This document shows positions 8,118 through 16,926 of a stretch of 64,000 bases of DNA, in pieces. Source of the DNA: Bacteroidota bacterium (GTDB lineage Bacteria; Bacteroidota; Bacteroidia; UBA4408). The notes under the pieces are model-generated. The model did not search any database and was not told where the DNA came from. It saw only the letters and a program-made list of their open reading frames with translations. The stretch spans positions 913,501 through 977,500 of the forward strand of contig JADKCP010000001.1 in NCBI GenBank assembly GCA_016718805.1, in the 5' to 3' direction. The translations under genes were made by a program, and so were the position numbers. The number at the start of each line of letters is the position of its first letter. The stretch's first letter is position 1.

Positions 8118-10520
8118 ATGGAAAAAGTAACCTATAAAGTTGATCATACTTGTTACCATTGTGGCGAAAGCTGCAACAATTCAACAATTCGGGATAGCGA
8201 AAAATATTTTTGTTGTTCAGGATGCAAAATGGTGTACGATATTTTAAATCAAAATAATCTATGCACCTATTATGATATTTCTGAAAACCCCGGTATTACT
8301 CAAAAAGATGAAGTACGAAAAAATAAATTTTCTTTTCTTGAGGATGCTCAGGTACAAGCTAAATTAATTCAATTTACCGACGGCACAAACACACGTGTAC
8401 TTTTTTACTTGCCCCAAATGCATTGCAGTTCCTGCATTTGGCTACTCGAAAATTTACACAAAATTAATGCGGGCATTAAAAGCTCTATTGTTGATTTTCC
8501 AAAGCGAGAAATAACCATTGACTTTAATTCAAAAGAATGCACTCTAAAAGAAGTAGCTGAATTGCTTACGGCGATTGGATATGAGCCTCACATCAACTTA
8601 AGCGATTTAAATGAGAAAGAAGTTAAATATACTAACCGATCCCGAATTTTTAAATTAGGTATTGCGGGCTTTTGCTTCGGGAATATTATGATGTTGAGTT
8701 TTCCCGAATATTTTTCATCGGGAATTTATGATGAAAGAGGCTTTCGTGATTTATTTTCCTACCTCATTCTTGGACTCTCCCTCCCTGTGTTTTTTTACAG
8801 TGCTTCCGAATTCTACATCAGTGCTTGGAAGGGACTAAAACACCGATTTTTAAACATCGATACACCAATTGTACTTGCCATTGTTATCACCTTCGTAAGA
8901 AGCGTAGTTGAAATTATCAACGGTACCGGAAGTGGTTACCTCGATTCCATGTCGGGCATTGTATTTTTTATGTTGGCTGGTCGCATTTTTCAAGACAGAG
9001 TGCAAAGTTCAATTGCTTTCGACAGAGATTATAAATCCTATTTTCCTATAGCCGTTGCAGTTAAAAACGGAGATAAAGAAGAAAGTATTCCGGTGTCAAA
9101 ACTTAAAGTTGGTGATCGATTGGTTATTCGACACAACGAACTTATTCCGGCCGATTCCATTTTGTTTTATGGGAAAGCTAGCATCGATTACAGTTTCGTA
9201 ACCGGCGAATCACTTCCAGTTCCAAAAGGTATTGGTGAAATTATTTATGCTGGTGGAAAGCAAATGGGAACTGCGATAGAAATGGAAGTTGTAAAAGAAG
9301 TTTCACAAAGCTATCTTACTCAATTGTGGAACAATGAAGCTTTTCATAACGATAACGAAAAGCAACATTCTTTTATCCATCAATTAAGCAAAAGCTTTAC
9401 ACTTATTTTATTTTCAATAGCTGCAATCGCTTCAATTTATTGGTGGATATATGATCCTTCCAAAATAATAAATTCACTAACAGCTATTCTTATTGTTGCC
9501 TGCCCATGTTCACTTTTATTATCGGCAACATTTACCAATGGAAATATTATTCGCATTTTCAATAAGAACAAGTTTTACATTAAAAATGCCACAGTAATAG
9601 AAGCGCTTGCAAATGCTACTACTATAGTGTTTGATAAAACAGGAACTATAACAAAAAGTGAAAGTAGTGCCTTGCATTACGAAGGCATAGAATTATCTGA
9701 CTTTCAGAAACAAATAACTCGATCCTTAGCTGCTCAATCAACACATCCATTAAGTAAGGCAGTTTTTAATGAGTTGTCGCAATTCCCATTGTTAACCTGT
9801 ACTCATTTTTCAGAAAGTACCGGACAAGGAATTCAAGCATTTGTTGCTGGTAGTGAGGTAAAGATGGGCTCTTATTTTTTTATTCACGGTCTATACAAAT
9901 CCGATGATACGGCAAGTAAAGTATACATCCAGGTGGATGGTAAAAATATGGGCTGCTTTGTTCTAAAAAATAAATACAGGGAAGGTCTTTCTGATTTAAT
10001 TGCCAACCTGCGTAAAAAATACAGTATCGCTTTGTTGTCTGGTGATAATGATGCAGAAAAAAAATACCTACAGAACTTGCTTGGAAATGATGCTGAAATT
10101 TTGTTTTACCAAACTCCACAAGATAAATTAAACTACATCGCACTCCTTCAAAAAAAGGGTAAAAAAGTAATCATGATTGGAGATGGTTTAAATGATGCAG
10201 GTGCTTTACGAATAAGTAATGCTGGCATTGCGGTGAACGACAATTCCAATAATTTTTCTCCTGCTTGCGATGCTGTTTTGAATGGTGCCGAATTTAGTAA
10301 GTTGGCGAATCTCATTAGTTACGCTAAAGAAGGTAAAAGTATAATAATAGGAAGTTTTGTGCTTTCAATTCTTTACAATTTTGTTGGAATAAGCTTTGCC
10401 GCACAAGGTAATCTGTCGCCACTGATTGCCGCTATTTTAATGCCGGCAAGTTCAATCAGCATATTAATTTTTACGGTTGGATTAAGTGCGCTGTTTGCCA
10501 AAATTCGGGGCTTATCCTAA
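8118..10520 (+). CDS. ccoI: CcoI/FixI copper-translocating P-type ATPase
   Basis: This 800-residue P1B-ATPase is needed for copper insertion into cbb3 oxidase. In order: a CxxCG plus FCCSGC cysteine domain (residues 12-36), a heavy-metal-associated domain with MHCSSC (101-106), membrane helices, an actuator domain with TGES, Cys462-Pro-Cys464 in the transport helix, the phosphorylation site Asp506 in DKTGT, HP in STHPLSKA and GDGLNDAG. I chose the ATG at 8118 because an in-frame TTG at 8094 lies inside the hairpin stem and the protein family starts near METxYxCxxCG. It is followed after 95 bases by the ccoS-ccoN operon with its own promoter. Confidence 0.93.
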   Translation: MEKVTYKVDHTCYHCGESCNNSTIRDSEKYFCCSGCKMVYDILNQNNLCTYYDISENPGITQKDEVRKNKFSFLEDAQVQAKLIQFTDGTNTRVLFYLPQMHCSSCIWLLENLHKINAGIKSSIVDFPKREITIDFNSKECTLKEVAELLTAIGYEPHINLSDLNEKEVKYTNRSRIFKLGIAGFCFGNIMMLSFPEYFSSGIYDERGFRDLFSYLILGLSLPVFFYSASEFYISAWKGLKHRFLNIDTPIVLAIVITFVRSVVEIINGTGSGYLDSMSGIVFFMLAGRIFQDRVQSSIAFDRDYKSYFPIAVAVKNGDKEESIPVSKLKVGDRLVIRHNELIPADSILFYGKASIDYSFVTGESLPVPKGIGEIIYAGGKQMGTAIEMEVVKEVSQSYLTQLWNNEAFHNDNEKQHSFIHQLSKSFTLILFSIAAIASIYWWIYDPSKIINSLTAILIVACPCSLLLSATFTNGNIIRIFNKNKFYIKNATVIEALANATTIVFDKTGTITKSESSALHYEGIELSDFQKQITRSLAAQSTHPLSKAVFNELSQFPLLTCTHFSESTGQGIQAFVAGSEVKMGSYFFIHGLYKSDDTASKVYIQVDGKNMGCFVLKNKYREGLSDLIANLRKKYSIALLSGDNDAEKKYLQNLLGNDAEILFYQTPQDKLNYIALLQKKGKKVIMIGDGLNDAGALRISNAGIAVNDNSNNFSPACDAVLNGAEFSKLANLISYAKEGKSIIIGSFVLSILYNFVGISFAAQGNLSPLIAAILMPASSISILIFTVGLSALFAKIRGLS

Positions 10521-10532
10521 ACTTTTTTTGAG

Positions 10533-10548
10533 TATGATTTTAATCATA
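10533..10548 (+). promoter_or_regulatory. FNR/CRP-type palindrome, distal
   Basis: TATGAT-TTTA-ATCATA is a perfect 6+6 palindrome with the TGAT-N4-ATCA core of FNR/CRP-family sites. Its centre is 22 bases (two helical turns) upstream of the second site at 10556-10569. It probably binds an oxygen-sensing FNR-like regulator controlling cbb3 oxidase genes. That is inference: no regulator is encoded in this window. Confidence 0.55.
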
Positions 10549-10555
10549 AGCAACC

Positions 10556-10569
10556 TTGATGTGCATCAT
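10556..10569 (+). promoter_or_regulatory. FNR/CRP-type palindrome, proximal
   Basis: TTGAT-GTGC-ATCAT differs by one base from the FNR consensus TTGAT-N4-ATCAA. Its centre lies about 33 bases upstream of the -7 element centre at 10592-10599, so it sits near -41 to -44 relative to the expected transcription start. That is the usual class II activator position. Confidence 0.6.
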
Positions 10570-10591
10570 TTATTTGAGCTGTAGTGAAATT

Positions 10592-10599
10592 TACTTTTG
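10592..10599 (+). promoter_or_regulatory. -7 element of the cco operon promoter
   Basis: TACTTTTG matches TAnnTTTG exactly and lies 17 bases before the ccoS ATG. The upstream element is poor (TTTG at 10573-10576 with only 15 bases between), as expected for a promoter that relies on an activator bound at the palindrome just upstream. Confidence 0.55.
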
Positions 10600-10615
10600 A
10601 AATCAAATTTAAACA

Positions 10616-10828
10616 ATGAGTGTCTTGGTTCTTTTAATTGGTGTAAGTTTAATAGTAGCGCTCGGCTTCCTTTTCGGCTTTATATGGTCGGTAAAAAATG
10701 GCCAATTTGATGATGATTATACTCCTTCAGTGCGCATGTTATTTGACGAAGAAACAAAAGCATCTAGTGGATTGAAAATAAAACAGAGTAGTAGTTCAAA
10801 AACAATAAAAAAAGTAAAACAAGTATAG
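10616..10828 (+). CDS. ccoS: CcoS, cbb3 oxidase maturation protein
   Basis: The 70-residue protein has one N-terminal transmembrane helix (about 3-22), then FGFIWSVKNGQFDD and TPSVRMLFDEE, the conserved CcoS pattern (hydrophobic helix, W-(A/S)-x-x-x-GQFDD-(L/Y)xxP). CcoS helps insert the cofactors into cbb3 oxidase. It is the first gene of the operon and is followed after 3 bases by ccoNO. The Lys/Ser-rich tail is not conserved in the family. Confidence 0.9.
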   Translation: MSVLVLLIGVSLIVALGFLFGFIWSVKNGQFDDDYTPSVRMLFDEETKASSGLKIKQSSSSKTIKKVKQV

Positions 10829-10831
10829 ATT

Positions 10832-12964
10832 ATGCAAATAGAAAAGTTTTCCTACGACAATAAGATTGTAAAAATGTTTGCCTACGCAACCATTCTTTGG
10901 GCATTGGTAGGTATGTTGGCTGGGCTATGGGTGGCCTTTGCCTTAGCATTTCCGGATTTAAATTTAGGGCTGCCTTATACGTCTTTTGGCAGACTTCGTC
11001 CATTACATACTAACGCGGTAATTTTTGCCTTTATAGGAAATGGAATTTTTATGGGAGTGTATTATTCACTTCAACGCCTATGTAAAGCGCGTATGTTTAG
11101 TGATGCACTCAGTAAGATTCATTTCTGGGGATGGCAATTAATAATTGTTTCGGCAGCGTTGACATTGCCATTTGGTATCACTACCGGAAAAGAATATGCC
11201 GAACTTGAATGGCCAATTGATATTGCCATTGCTCTTATTTGGGTGGTATTTGGTTGGAACATGTTTGGAACAATAATTAAGCGCCGTGAACGTCATTTAT
11301 ATGTTGCGATTTGGTTTTACATAGCCACCTTTGTTACTGTAGCCATGTTGCACATTGTTAATTCAATTGAGTTACCGGTATCTTTCTTAAAAAGCTATAG
11401 CTGGTACGCAGGAGTGCAGGATGCTCTGGTACAATGGTGGTACGGACACAATGCAGTGGCATTTTTCTTAACTACACCATATTTAGGATTAATGTATTAC
11501 TTTATTCCTAAAGTGGCACAACGTCCTGTGTATTCGTACCGACTTTCAATCATACATTTCTGGGCACTTATATTTTTATACATCTGGGCTGGTCCGCATC
11601 ACCTCTTGTACACTGCCTTACCCGATTGGGCGCAATCATTAGGTGTGGTGTTTTCGGTTATGCTTATCGCTCCTTCTTGGGGAGGTATGATTAATGGATT
11701 GCTAACCTTGCGCGGAGCTTGGGATAAAGTAAGAGAAGATGTAGTACTTAAGTTCATGGTAGTTGCAGTAACAGCTTATGGTATGGCTACCTTCGAAGGC
11801 CCTATGCTTTCATTAAAAAGTGTAAACGCTATTGCACACTTCACCGATTGGATTGTTGCACACGTGCATGTTGGAGCTTTAGGCTGGAACGGCTTTTTAA
11901 CCTTCGGTGTATTGTATTGGTTAATTCCTAAAATGTTTCATACAGATTTATTTTCTAAAAAATTAGCAAACTGGCATTTTTGGATTGGAACACTTGGAAT
12001 AGTTTTTTATGCTGTGCCAATGTACTGGGCAGGTTTCGAACAAAGTAAAATGTGGAAACAATTTACTCCCGAAGGTCAATTGCAATATCAATTTTTAGAA
12101 ACGGTAACATACATGAAACCGTTTTATCTGATGCGTTCAATTGGTGGTACTTTATACCTTATTGGTGCGGTAATCATGACCTATAACTTAATTAAAACAA
12201 TTAAGGCGGGATCATTTGTAGCCGATGAAGCAGCAGAAGCTCCAGCACTTGAGAAAGTACATTCAAAACACAGCAGTGAACACTGGCATAGAGTTATTGA
12301 GCGTAAACCTATTCAAATGCTCATAATTAGTTTGGTAGTGGTTGTAGTTGGAGGAGTAATTGAAATGGTTCCAACCTTTCTGGTACAATCCAATATTCCA
12401 ACTATTGAAAGTGTAAAACCATACACTCCATTAGAATTGCAGGGTAGAGACATATATATTAAGGAAGGATGTTACACTTGTCACTCACAAATGGTACGTC
12501 CATTTAGATCTGAAACTGCTCGCTATGGCGAATATTCTAAAGCCGGCGAATTCGTTTACGATCATCCATTTCAATGGGGTTCAAAACGCACAGGTCCTGA
12601 CTTAGCTCGACTTGGAGGAAAGTATCCCGATTCATGGCATTTTAATCACATGCTCGATCCTCGTTCCATGGCACAACAATCTATTATGCCAAGCTACGAA
12701 TGGATGCTCGACAATGAGTTGGATACTTCTACAACTGCAGCAAAAATCAGAGCCATGATTACGCTTGGAGTGCCCTATCCAAAAGACTATGATAAAATTG
12801 CGAATGCGGATTTAATTAAACAAGAAAATGAAATTGTTGAAAATCTTAAGCGTGATAAAATTGAAACAATGCCTAATCGTGAAATTGTAGCAATGATTGC
12901 TTATTTGCAACGACTTGGTAAAGATATTAAAGCAAATCCTACTAGCCAATCTACTAACAAATGA
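10832..12964 (+). CDS. ccoNO: cbb3-type cytochrome c oxidase, fused subunits I and II (CcoN-CcoO)
   Basis: In this 710-residue fusion residues 1-480 are the CcoN haem-copper subunit: His59 in RPLHTNAV (haem b ligand), His206 in WWYGHNAV with the following TPYLG Tyr, GPHHLLY for CuB and VAHVHVGALGWNG for the haem ligands. Around 500 there is one more helix (IISLVVVVVGGVIEM), then the CcoO domain with the covalent haem site Cys547-x-x-Cys550-His551 and a PDLARLGGKYP axial-ligand region. Its job is the reduction of O2 to water with proton pumping at low oxygen. Fused CcoNO is common in Bacteroidota. The stop overlaps the next start (ATGA). Confidence 0.95.
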   Translation: MQIEKFSYDNKIVKMFAYATILWALVGMLAGLWVAFALAFPDLNLGLPYTSFGRLRPLHTNAVIFAFIGNGIFMGVYYSLQRLCKARMFSDALSKIHFWGWQLIIVSAALTLPFGITTGKEYAELEWPIDIAIALIWVVFGWNMFGTIIKRRERHLYVAIWFYIATFVTVAMLHIVNSIELPVSFLKSYSWYAGVQDALVQWWYGHNAVAFFLTTPYLGLMYYFIPKVAQRPVYSYRLSIIHFWALIFLYIWAGPHHLLYTALPDWAQSLGVVFSVMLIAPSWGGMINGLLTLRGAWDKVREDVVLKFMVVAVTAYGMATFEGPMLSLKSVNAIAHFTDWIVAHVHVGALGWNGFLTFGVLYWLIPKMFHTDLFSKKLANWHFWIGTLGIVFYAVPMYWAGFEQSKMWKQFTPEGQLQYQFLETVTYMKPFYLMRSIGGTLYLIGAVIMTYNLIKTIKAGSFVADEAAEAPALEKVHSKHSSEHWHRVIERKPIQMLIISLVVVVVGGVIEMVPTFLVQSNIPTIESVKPYTPLELQGRDIYIKEGCYTCHSQMVRPFRSETARYGEYSKAGEFVYDHPFQWGSKRTGPDLARLGGKYPDSWHFNHMLDPRSMAQQSIMPSYEWMLDNELDTSTTAAKIRAMITLGVPYPKDYDKIANADLIKQENEIVENLKRDKIETMPNREIVAMIAYLQRLGKDIKANPTSQSTNK

Positions 12965-13143
12965 AATTCATCAACTATCTTCAGTCAATAGCAGGAGTAA
13001 GCATTTTTCCAATGATCTCACTCTTTATATTCTTCATCTTTTTTATTCTACTCACGGTGGTAGTAGTTAAAATGAGCAAATCTGAAATTACTACACTCGA
13101 AAATATACCACTTGAGACTACTGAATCAAACACAACTTTATAA
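12961..13143 (+). CDS. CcoQ-like small membrane subunit
   Basis: The 60-residue protein has a single helix (about residues 13-36) and a short charged tail. It overlaps the end of ccoNO by 4 bases and precedes ccoP by 9, the usual ccoQ position. There is little sequence conservation to rely on, so the call rests on size, topology and context. CcoQ stabilises the assembled oxidase. Confidence 0.7.
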   Translation: MKFINYLQSIAGVSIFPMISLFIFFIFFILLTVVVVKMSKSEITTLENIPLETTESNTTL

Positions 13144-13152
13144 CACAAGTTT

Positions 13153-14352
13153 ATGAGAACTAATACCGGTATTAATCCAAAAAATTCAAGAATGAAAAAA
13201 CTCCTGGGAGTGCTGGGAACACTATTCTTAGCAAACAGTTCAGTTATAGCGCAAACTGCTGCAGCAACCGAATCAACGGGTTCAAGCGTACTTTCAAATC
13301 CGTTATTTATTCTATTTGCCTTTATAATAGTTTTTTTACTTGTAATAATTATTGTGTTGTCTGATGTGGTAAAGGGCTCAGCAAAAATTATGATGGATAA
13401 AAAGAAGCAAATTGGAAAAGCTGCCGGCATGGTAATCTTGTTGTTACTATCCTCTACTGTAGCTTCAGCACAAACAGCCGAACCAATTGCAGCAACTACT
13501 TATGGAGGCTTAAGTGCGACCATGTTCTATACCTTATCGGTAGTAGTAGCTTTCGAAATTTTTATCATTATTTTTCTAATTTCATTTGTGAGATCCTTCT
13601 TAGGAATTTCAGATATGAAATCAGAAGAAAGAGCAGTGCAGGCTGAAAGCAAAGTGCAAGCCCCATCATTAATAGAAAAGTTTAATGCATCTGTTGCAGT
13701 TGAAGATGAAGCAGACATATTGCTAGATCACAATTATGACGGTATTCAGGAACTCGATAATAACCTTCCTCCTTGGTGGAAATATGGGTTTTATTTAACC
13801 ATCGTTTTTGCAGGAATTTATCTTATTAATTACCATGTTCTAAAGACAGGCGATTTGCAAGGAGCTGAGTATACTAAGGAAATGGCCCAAGCAGCTGCAG
13901 ACATTGCCGAATTTCAGAAAAATTCAGCGCTCTCAGTTGACGAAAATACAGTTACTGTTTTGAGCGACAAAGAAAGCTTAAGCAAGGGACAAGAAATATA
14001 CATGAACAATTGCCTCGCTTGCCATGGTAAATTTGGGGAAGGACAAGTGGGTCCTAATTTTACCGACGATTATTGGATACATGGAGGTAAAATCAATGAT
14101 ATTTTTAAAACAATTAAATATGGATTTCCGGATAAGGGGATGAAGTCATGGAAAGAAGATTTATCGCCCATGCAAATTAGTTGTGTAGCATCCTATATTA
14201 AATCATTACGCGGTACCAATCCTGCAAATCAAAAAGAGAAGCAAGGTGAACTTTATGTAGAAAGCACTGCTACTGATACCACAGCTAAAGCCGCAACACC
14301 AACCGACACACTTAAAGTTGCAGTAGATACTGTAAAGAAAGCCAACAACTAA
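13153..14352 (+). CDS. ccoP: CcoP-like cytochrome c subunit of cbb3 oxidase, single haem
   Basis: The protein has 399 residues from the ATG at 13153; an ATG at 13192 (MKKLLGVLG) would give a cleaner signal-like start. Two similar N-terminal blocks each have a signal-like stretch ending in AQT and a long hydrophobic helix. Then comes the DNNLPPWWKYGFYLT motif and helix that anchors CcoP, and one c-type domain with CLACHGKFGEGQVGPNF (Cys287, Cys290, His291). Only one CxxCH exists, against two in the proteobacterial subunit. The tail is Thr/Lys-rich. It passes electrons to the CcoO haem. Confidence 0.9.
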   Translation: MRTNTGINPKNSRMKKLLGVLGTLFLANSSVIAQTAAATESTGSSVLSNPLFILFAFIIVFLLVIIIVLSDVVKGSAKIMMDKKKQIGKAAGMVILLLLSSTVASAQTAEPIAATTYGGLSATMFYTLSVVVAFEIFIIIFLISFVRSFLGISDMKSEERAVQAESKVQAPSLIEKFNASVAVEDEADILLDHNYDGIQELDNNLPPWWKYGFYLTIVFAGIYLINYHVLKTGDLQGAEYTKEMAQAAADIAEFQKNSALSVDENTVTVLSDKESLSKGQEIYMNNCLACHGKFGEGQVGPNFTDDYWIHGGKINDIFKTIKYGFPDKGMKSWKEDLSPMQISCVASYIKSLRGTNPANQKEKQGELYVESTATDTTAKAATPTDTLKVAVDTVKKANN

Positions 14353-14353
14353 T

Positions 14354-15757
14354 ATGGAAAATAATAAAATGGAGTCCGATGAATCTTTTCGCGACTCCAT
14401 TGCCACCATCGATAAACAAGGTAAACGTGTATGGATATACGCCCAGAAACCTTTCGGAAAGTTATACTCGCTGCGTACCTATGCTAGCTATATTTATTTA
14501 ATAATATTTTTCTCACTACCCTTCATTAAAATCAACGGTGATCCGTTTTTTCTTATCAATATTATGGAAGGAAAATTTGTGCTTTTTACCATGGTTTTTT
14601 GGCCACAGGATTTCTTTCTGTTTGGTTTGGGGATGATGATATTTGTGTTATTTGTAGCATTGTTTACAGTTGTTTTTGGAAGAGTTTTTTGTGGATGGGC
14701 ATGTCCACAAACAATTTTCCTGGAAATGATTTTTCGTAAAATCGAGTACTGGATTGAAGGCGATGCTTCCTATCAAAAAAAATTAAATAACGGGCCTTGG
14801 ACAAAAGAGAAAATACGAAAAAAAATCACTAAAAATGTACTTTTTTTCCTCGCTTCATTTGTAATTGCAAATACATTCTTGTCCTACATTATCGGTATCG
14901 ACAAATTATTTCATATAATGTCCGAACCAATTCAAAATCATCTTGGGGGTTTCATTGCTATTATTGCTTTTACTGGAATATTTTATGGTGTATATGTTCG
15001 TTTTCGCGAACAAGTTTGCTTAGTCGTTTGCCCTTACGGAAGATTGCAAGGCGTATTGCTCGATAGAGATTCAGTAGTTGTAGCCTACGATTATAAACGA
15101 GGTGAACAACGCGGAAAATTTCACAAAAATGAAAATAGGTCTCTTGGCGATTGTATCGATTGTCACCAATGCGTTAAAGTGTGTCCAACTGGCATAGATA
15201 TTCGAAATGGAACTCAATTGGAATGTGTGAATTGTACCGCTTGTATAGATGTTTGCAACCATATGATGGAAAGTGTTGGCTTGCCTAAAAATTTAATACG
15301 ATACGATTCAGAAAACGGGATTGCTTCAAATCAAAAATTGCGTTTCACAGGACGTATGAAAGCATACACAGCAGTGTTAACTATTTTGATAGGAGTTGAA
15401 GTTTTTTTACTTGCCAGCAGAAGCGATGTGGATGCTACAATTATTAGAGCAAGAGGAATGTTGTATCAAGAACAACCGGATAATAAAATAAGCAATTTGT
15501 ACAACATTAAGTTGATTAACAAAACACACCACGATTTTCCGATTTCTCTTAAATTGGAGGATAATGTTGGAGAAATTAAACTCATTGGAAAAGACTTAAT
15601 AGTAAAAGAGGAATCTCAAATTAGCAGTGAGTTTTTTGTTTATATCGACAAGAATAAAATTACAAAAAGAAAAGCCGATTATAAGGTTGGAATCTATTCT
15701 GGAGATAAAAAAATGAAGACAATTTCAATTAGTTTTTTAAGTCCAATTTCACGTTAA
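14354..15757 (+). CDS. ccoG: CcoG/RdxA-like iron-sulfur membrane protein
   Basis: This 467-residue protein has helices near residues 40-60, 85-110, 155-180, 195-215 and 335-355. Motifs are CGWACPQTIFLE, VCPYGRLQG, and two ferredoxin-like sites CIDCHQCVKVCP (Cys267, 270, 273, 277) and CVNCTACIDVC. The C-terminal 90 residues form an Ig-like periplasmic domain (IG_FixG type). CcoG is a cupric reductase that supplies Cu(I) for cbb3 assembly. It starts one base after the ccoP stop. Confidence 0.93.
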   Translation: MENNKMESDESFRDSIATIDKQGKRVWIYAQKPFGKLYSLRTYASYIYLIIFFSLPFIKINGDPFFLINIMEGKFVLFTMVFWPQDFFLFGLGMMIFVLFVALFTVVFGRVFCGWACPQTIFLEMIFRKIEYWIEGDASYQKKLNNGPWTKEKIRKKITKNVLFFLASFVIANTFLSYIIGIDKLFHIMSEPIQNHLGGFIAIIAFTGIFYGVYVRFREQVCLVVCPYGRLQGVLLDRDSVVVAYDYKRGEQRGKFHKNENRSLGDCIDCHQCVKVCPTGIDIRNGTQLECVNCTACIDVCNHMMESVGLPKNLIRYDSENGIASNQKLRFTGRMKAYTAVLTILIGVEVFLLASRSDVDATIIRARGMLYQEQPDNKISNLYNIKLINKTHHDFPISLKLEDNVGEIKLIGKDLIVKEESQISSEFFVYIDKNKITKRKADYKVGIYSGDKKMKTISISFLSPISR

Positions 15758-15767
15758 AATTATAGTT

Positions 15768-16205
15768 ATGAACTGGGGAAAAAAAATTGCCATTTTGTAT
15801 ATTGGGTTCATTTGTATGATAGGCCTTTTGGTTTATAAATCAAGTGCCGAAAGAGTTGATTTAGTGAGCCCCGATTACTATGCACAAGAACTGAAGTTTC
15901 AAGATAAAATAAATCAGATGAACAATATGAATCTGATCTCAGGCAAGTTAGAGTATCAAGCAAAAAATAATATCATTACCATCAATTATCCGAAAAGCTG
16001 GCAAGAGTTTCCTGCTACTGGCGAAATTAAATTTTATCGGCCATCAAATTCAAAACTCGATTTTTCCACATCGTTAAAAATTGATAGTACCGGAGTACAA
16101 CAAATTCAAAATGCCCAATTTGAACGCGGAATTTATACCATGCAAATTGGCTTTACACAGCAAGGCAAGAAATATTACATGGAGCAACAAGTTTTTATGA
16201 ATTAG
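15768..16205 (+). CDS. ccoH: FixH/CcoH family protein
   Basis: The 145-residue protein has one N-terminal helix (about 6-24) and a periplasmic domain beginning VDLVSPDYYAQELKFQDKI, the conserved FixH segment (L-V-x-x-x-Y-Y-x-x-x-L-x-Y-Q). FixH/CcoH is an assembly factor that stays with the cbb3 complex. It is 10 bases after ccoG and one base before the next gene. Confidence 0.88.
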   Translation: MNWGKKIAILYIGFICMIGLLVYKSSAERVDLVSPDYYAQELKFQDKINQMNNMNLISGKLEYQAKNNIITINYPKSWQEFPATGEIKFYRPSNSKLDFSTSLKIDSTGVQQIQNAQFERGIYTMQIGFTQQGKKYYMEQQVFMN

Positions 16206-16206
16206 T

Positions 16207-16920
16207 ATGGAATTTTTGATCGCTGCATTTACGTTAGGTTTTCTTGGTAGCTTTCATTGCATTGGAATGTGCGGTCCAATTGCATTGGCCTTACCTTTAA
16301 GTAGCTCAAGTAAATGGGCACGTGTGCTTGGCGCTTTGCTATATAATTTGGGAAGAAGTTTTACTTATGCAGTATTCGGAATAGTTTTCGGATTATTAGG
16401 AAAGTCATTTGTAATAGCAGGTTTCCAACAATCAATTTCTATTTTCCTTGGTGTTTTAATATTAATTATTGTACTATTTCCCGAACGATCTATGAACCGT
16501 TTTCAATTTAGTAGCAAATTGTACAATCTAATTAATAAGTTGAAGTCAAAATTTACACACCTGTTTTCTCAAAAGAACTACTACTCACTTTTTTTAATTG
16601 GTTTGCTCAATGGATTACTTCCTTGTGGATTGGTTTATCTTGGTGTAATTGGAGCGATAGCTACTGGAGATGCAATACAAGGTGCTTTATTTATGGTATT
16701 GTTTGGTTTAGGTACCCTTCCGGCAATGTTTAGCTTAGCGTTAATTAGCAATCAAATTTCAATATCATTCAGAACAAAAATTCGAAAAGCTGTTCCTTTC
16801 TTCGTTTCTGCTATGGCTGTTTTACTTATATTAAGAGGATTAAACTTAGGAGTACCCTATGTAAGTCCCAAACTAAGTAAAACAGATAGTACAAAGCACG
16901 AATGCTGCCATAAAAAATAA
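16207..16920 (+). CDS. TauE/SafE-like membrane protein of the cbb3 locus (UreH/YtxJ-type heavy-metal family)
   Basis: The 237-residue protein has about six helices. It starts LGFLGSFHCIGMCGPIALAL; the His, two Cys and Met are typical of the PF13386-like sulfite-exporter/cytochrome biogenesis family often found at the end of cco operons. A second half-motif LNGLLPCGLVYLG mirrors the first, so it is an internally duplicated transporter. The last residues, KHECCHKK, could bind metal. A role in copper supply to the oxidase is inferred from position. The operon ends 6 bases before a convergent gene. Confidence 0.8.
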   Translation: MEFLIAAFTLGFLGSFHCIGMCGPIALALPLSSSSKWARVLGALLYNLGRSFTYAVFGIVFGLLGKSFVIAGFQQSISIFLGVLILIIVLFPERSMNRFQFSSKLYNLINKLKSKFTHLFSQKNYYSLFLIGLLNGLLPCGLVYLGVIGAIATGDAIQGALFMVLFGLGTLPAMFSLALISNQISISFRTKIRKAVPFFVSAMAVLLILRGLNLGVPYVSPKLSKTDSTKHECCHKK

Positions 16921-16926
16921 ACTGAT

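Noticed and set aside
12981..13430. 149-codon open frame on the minus strand
   Set aside because: It is antisense to ccoQ and ccoP, which are well supported by motif and context.
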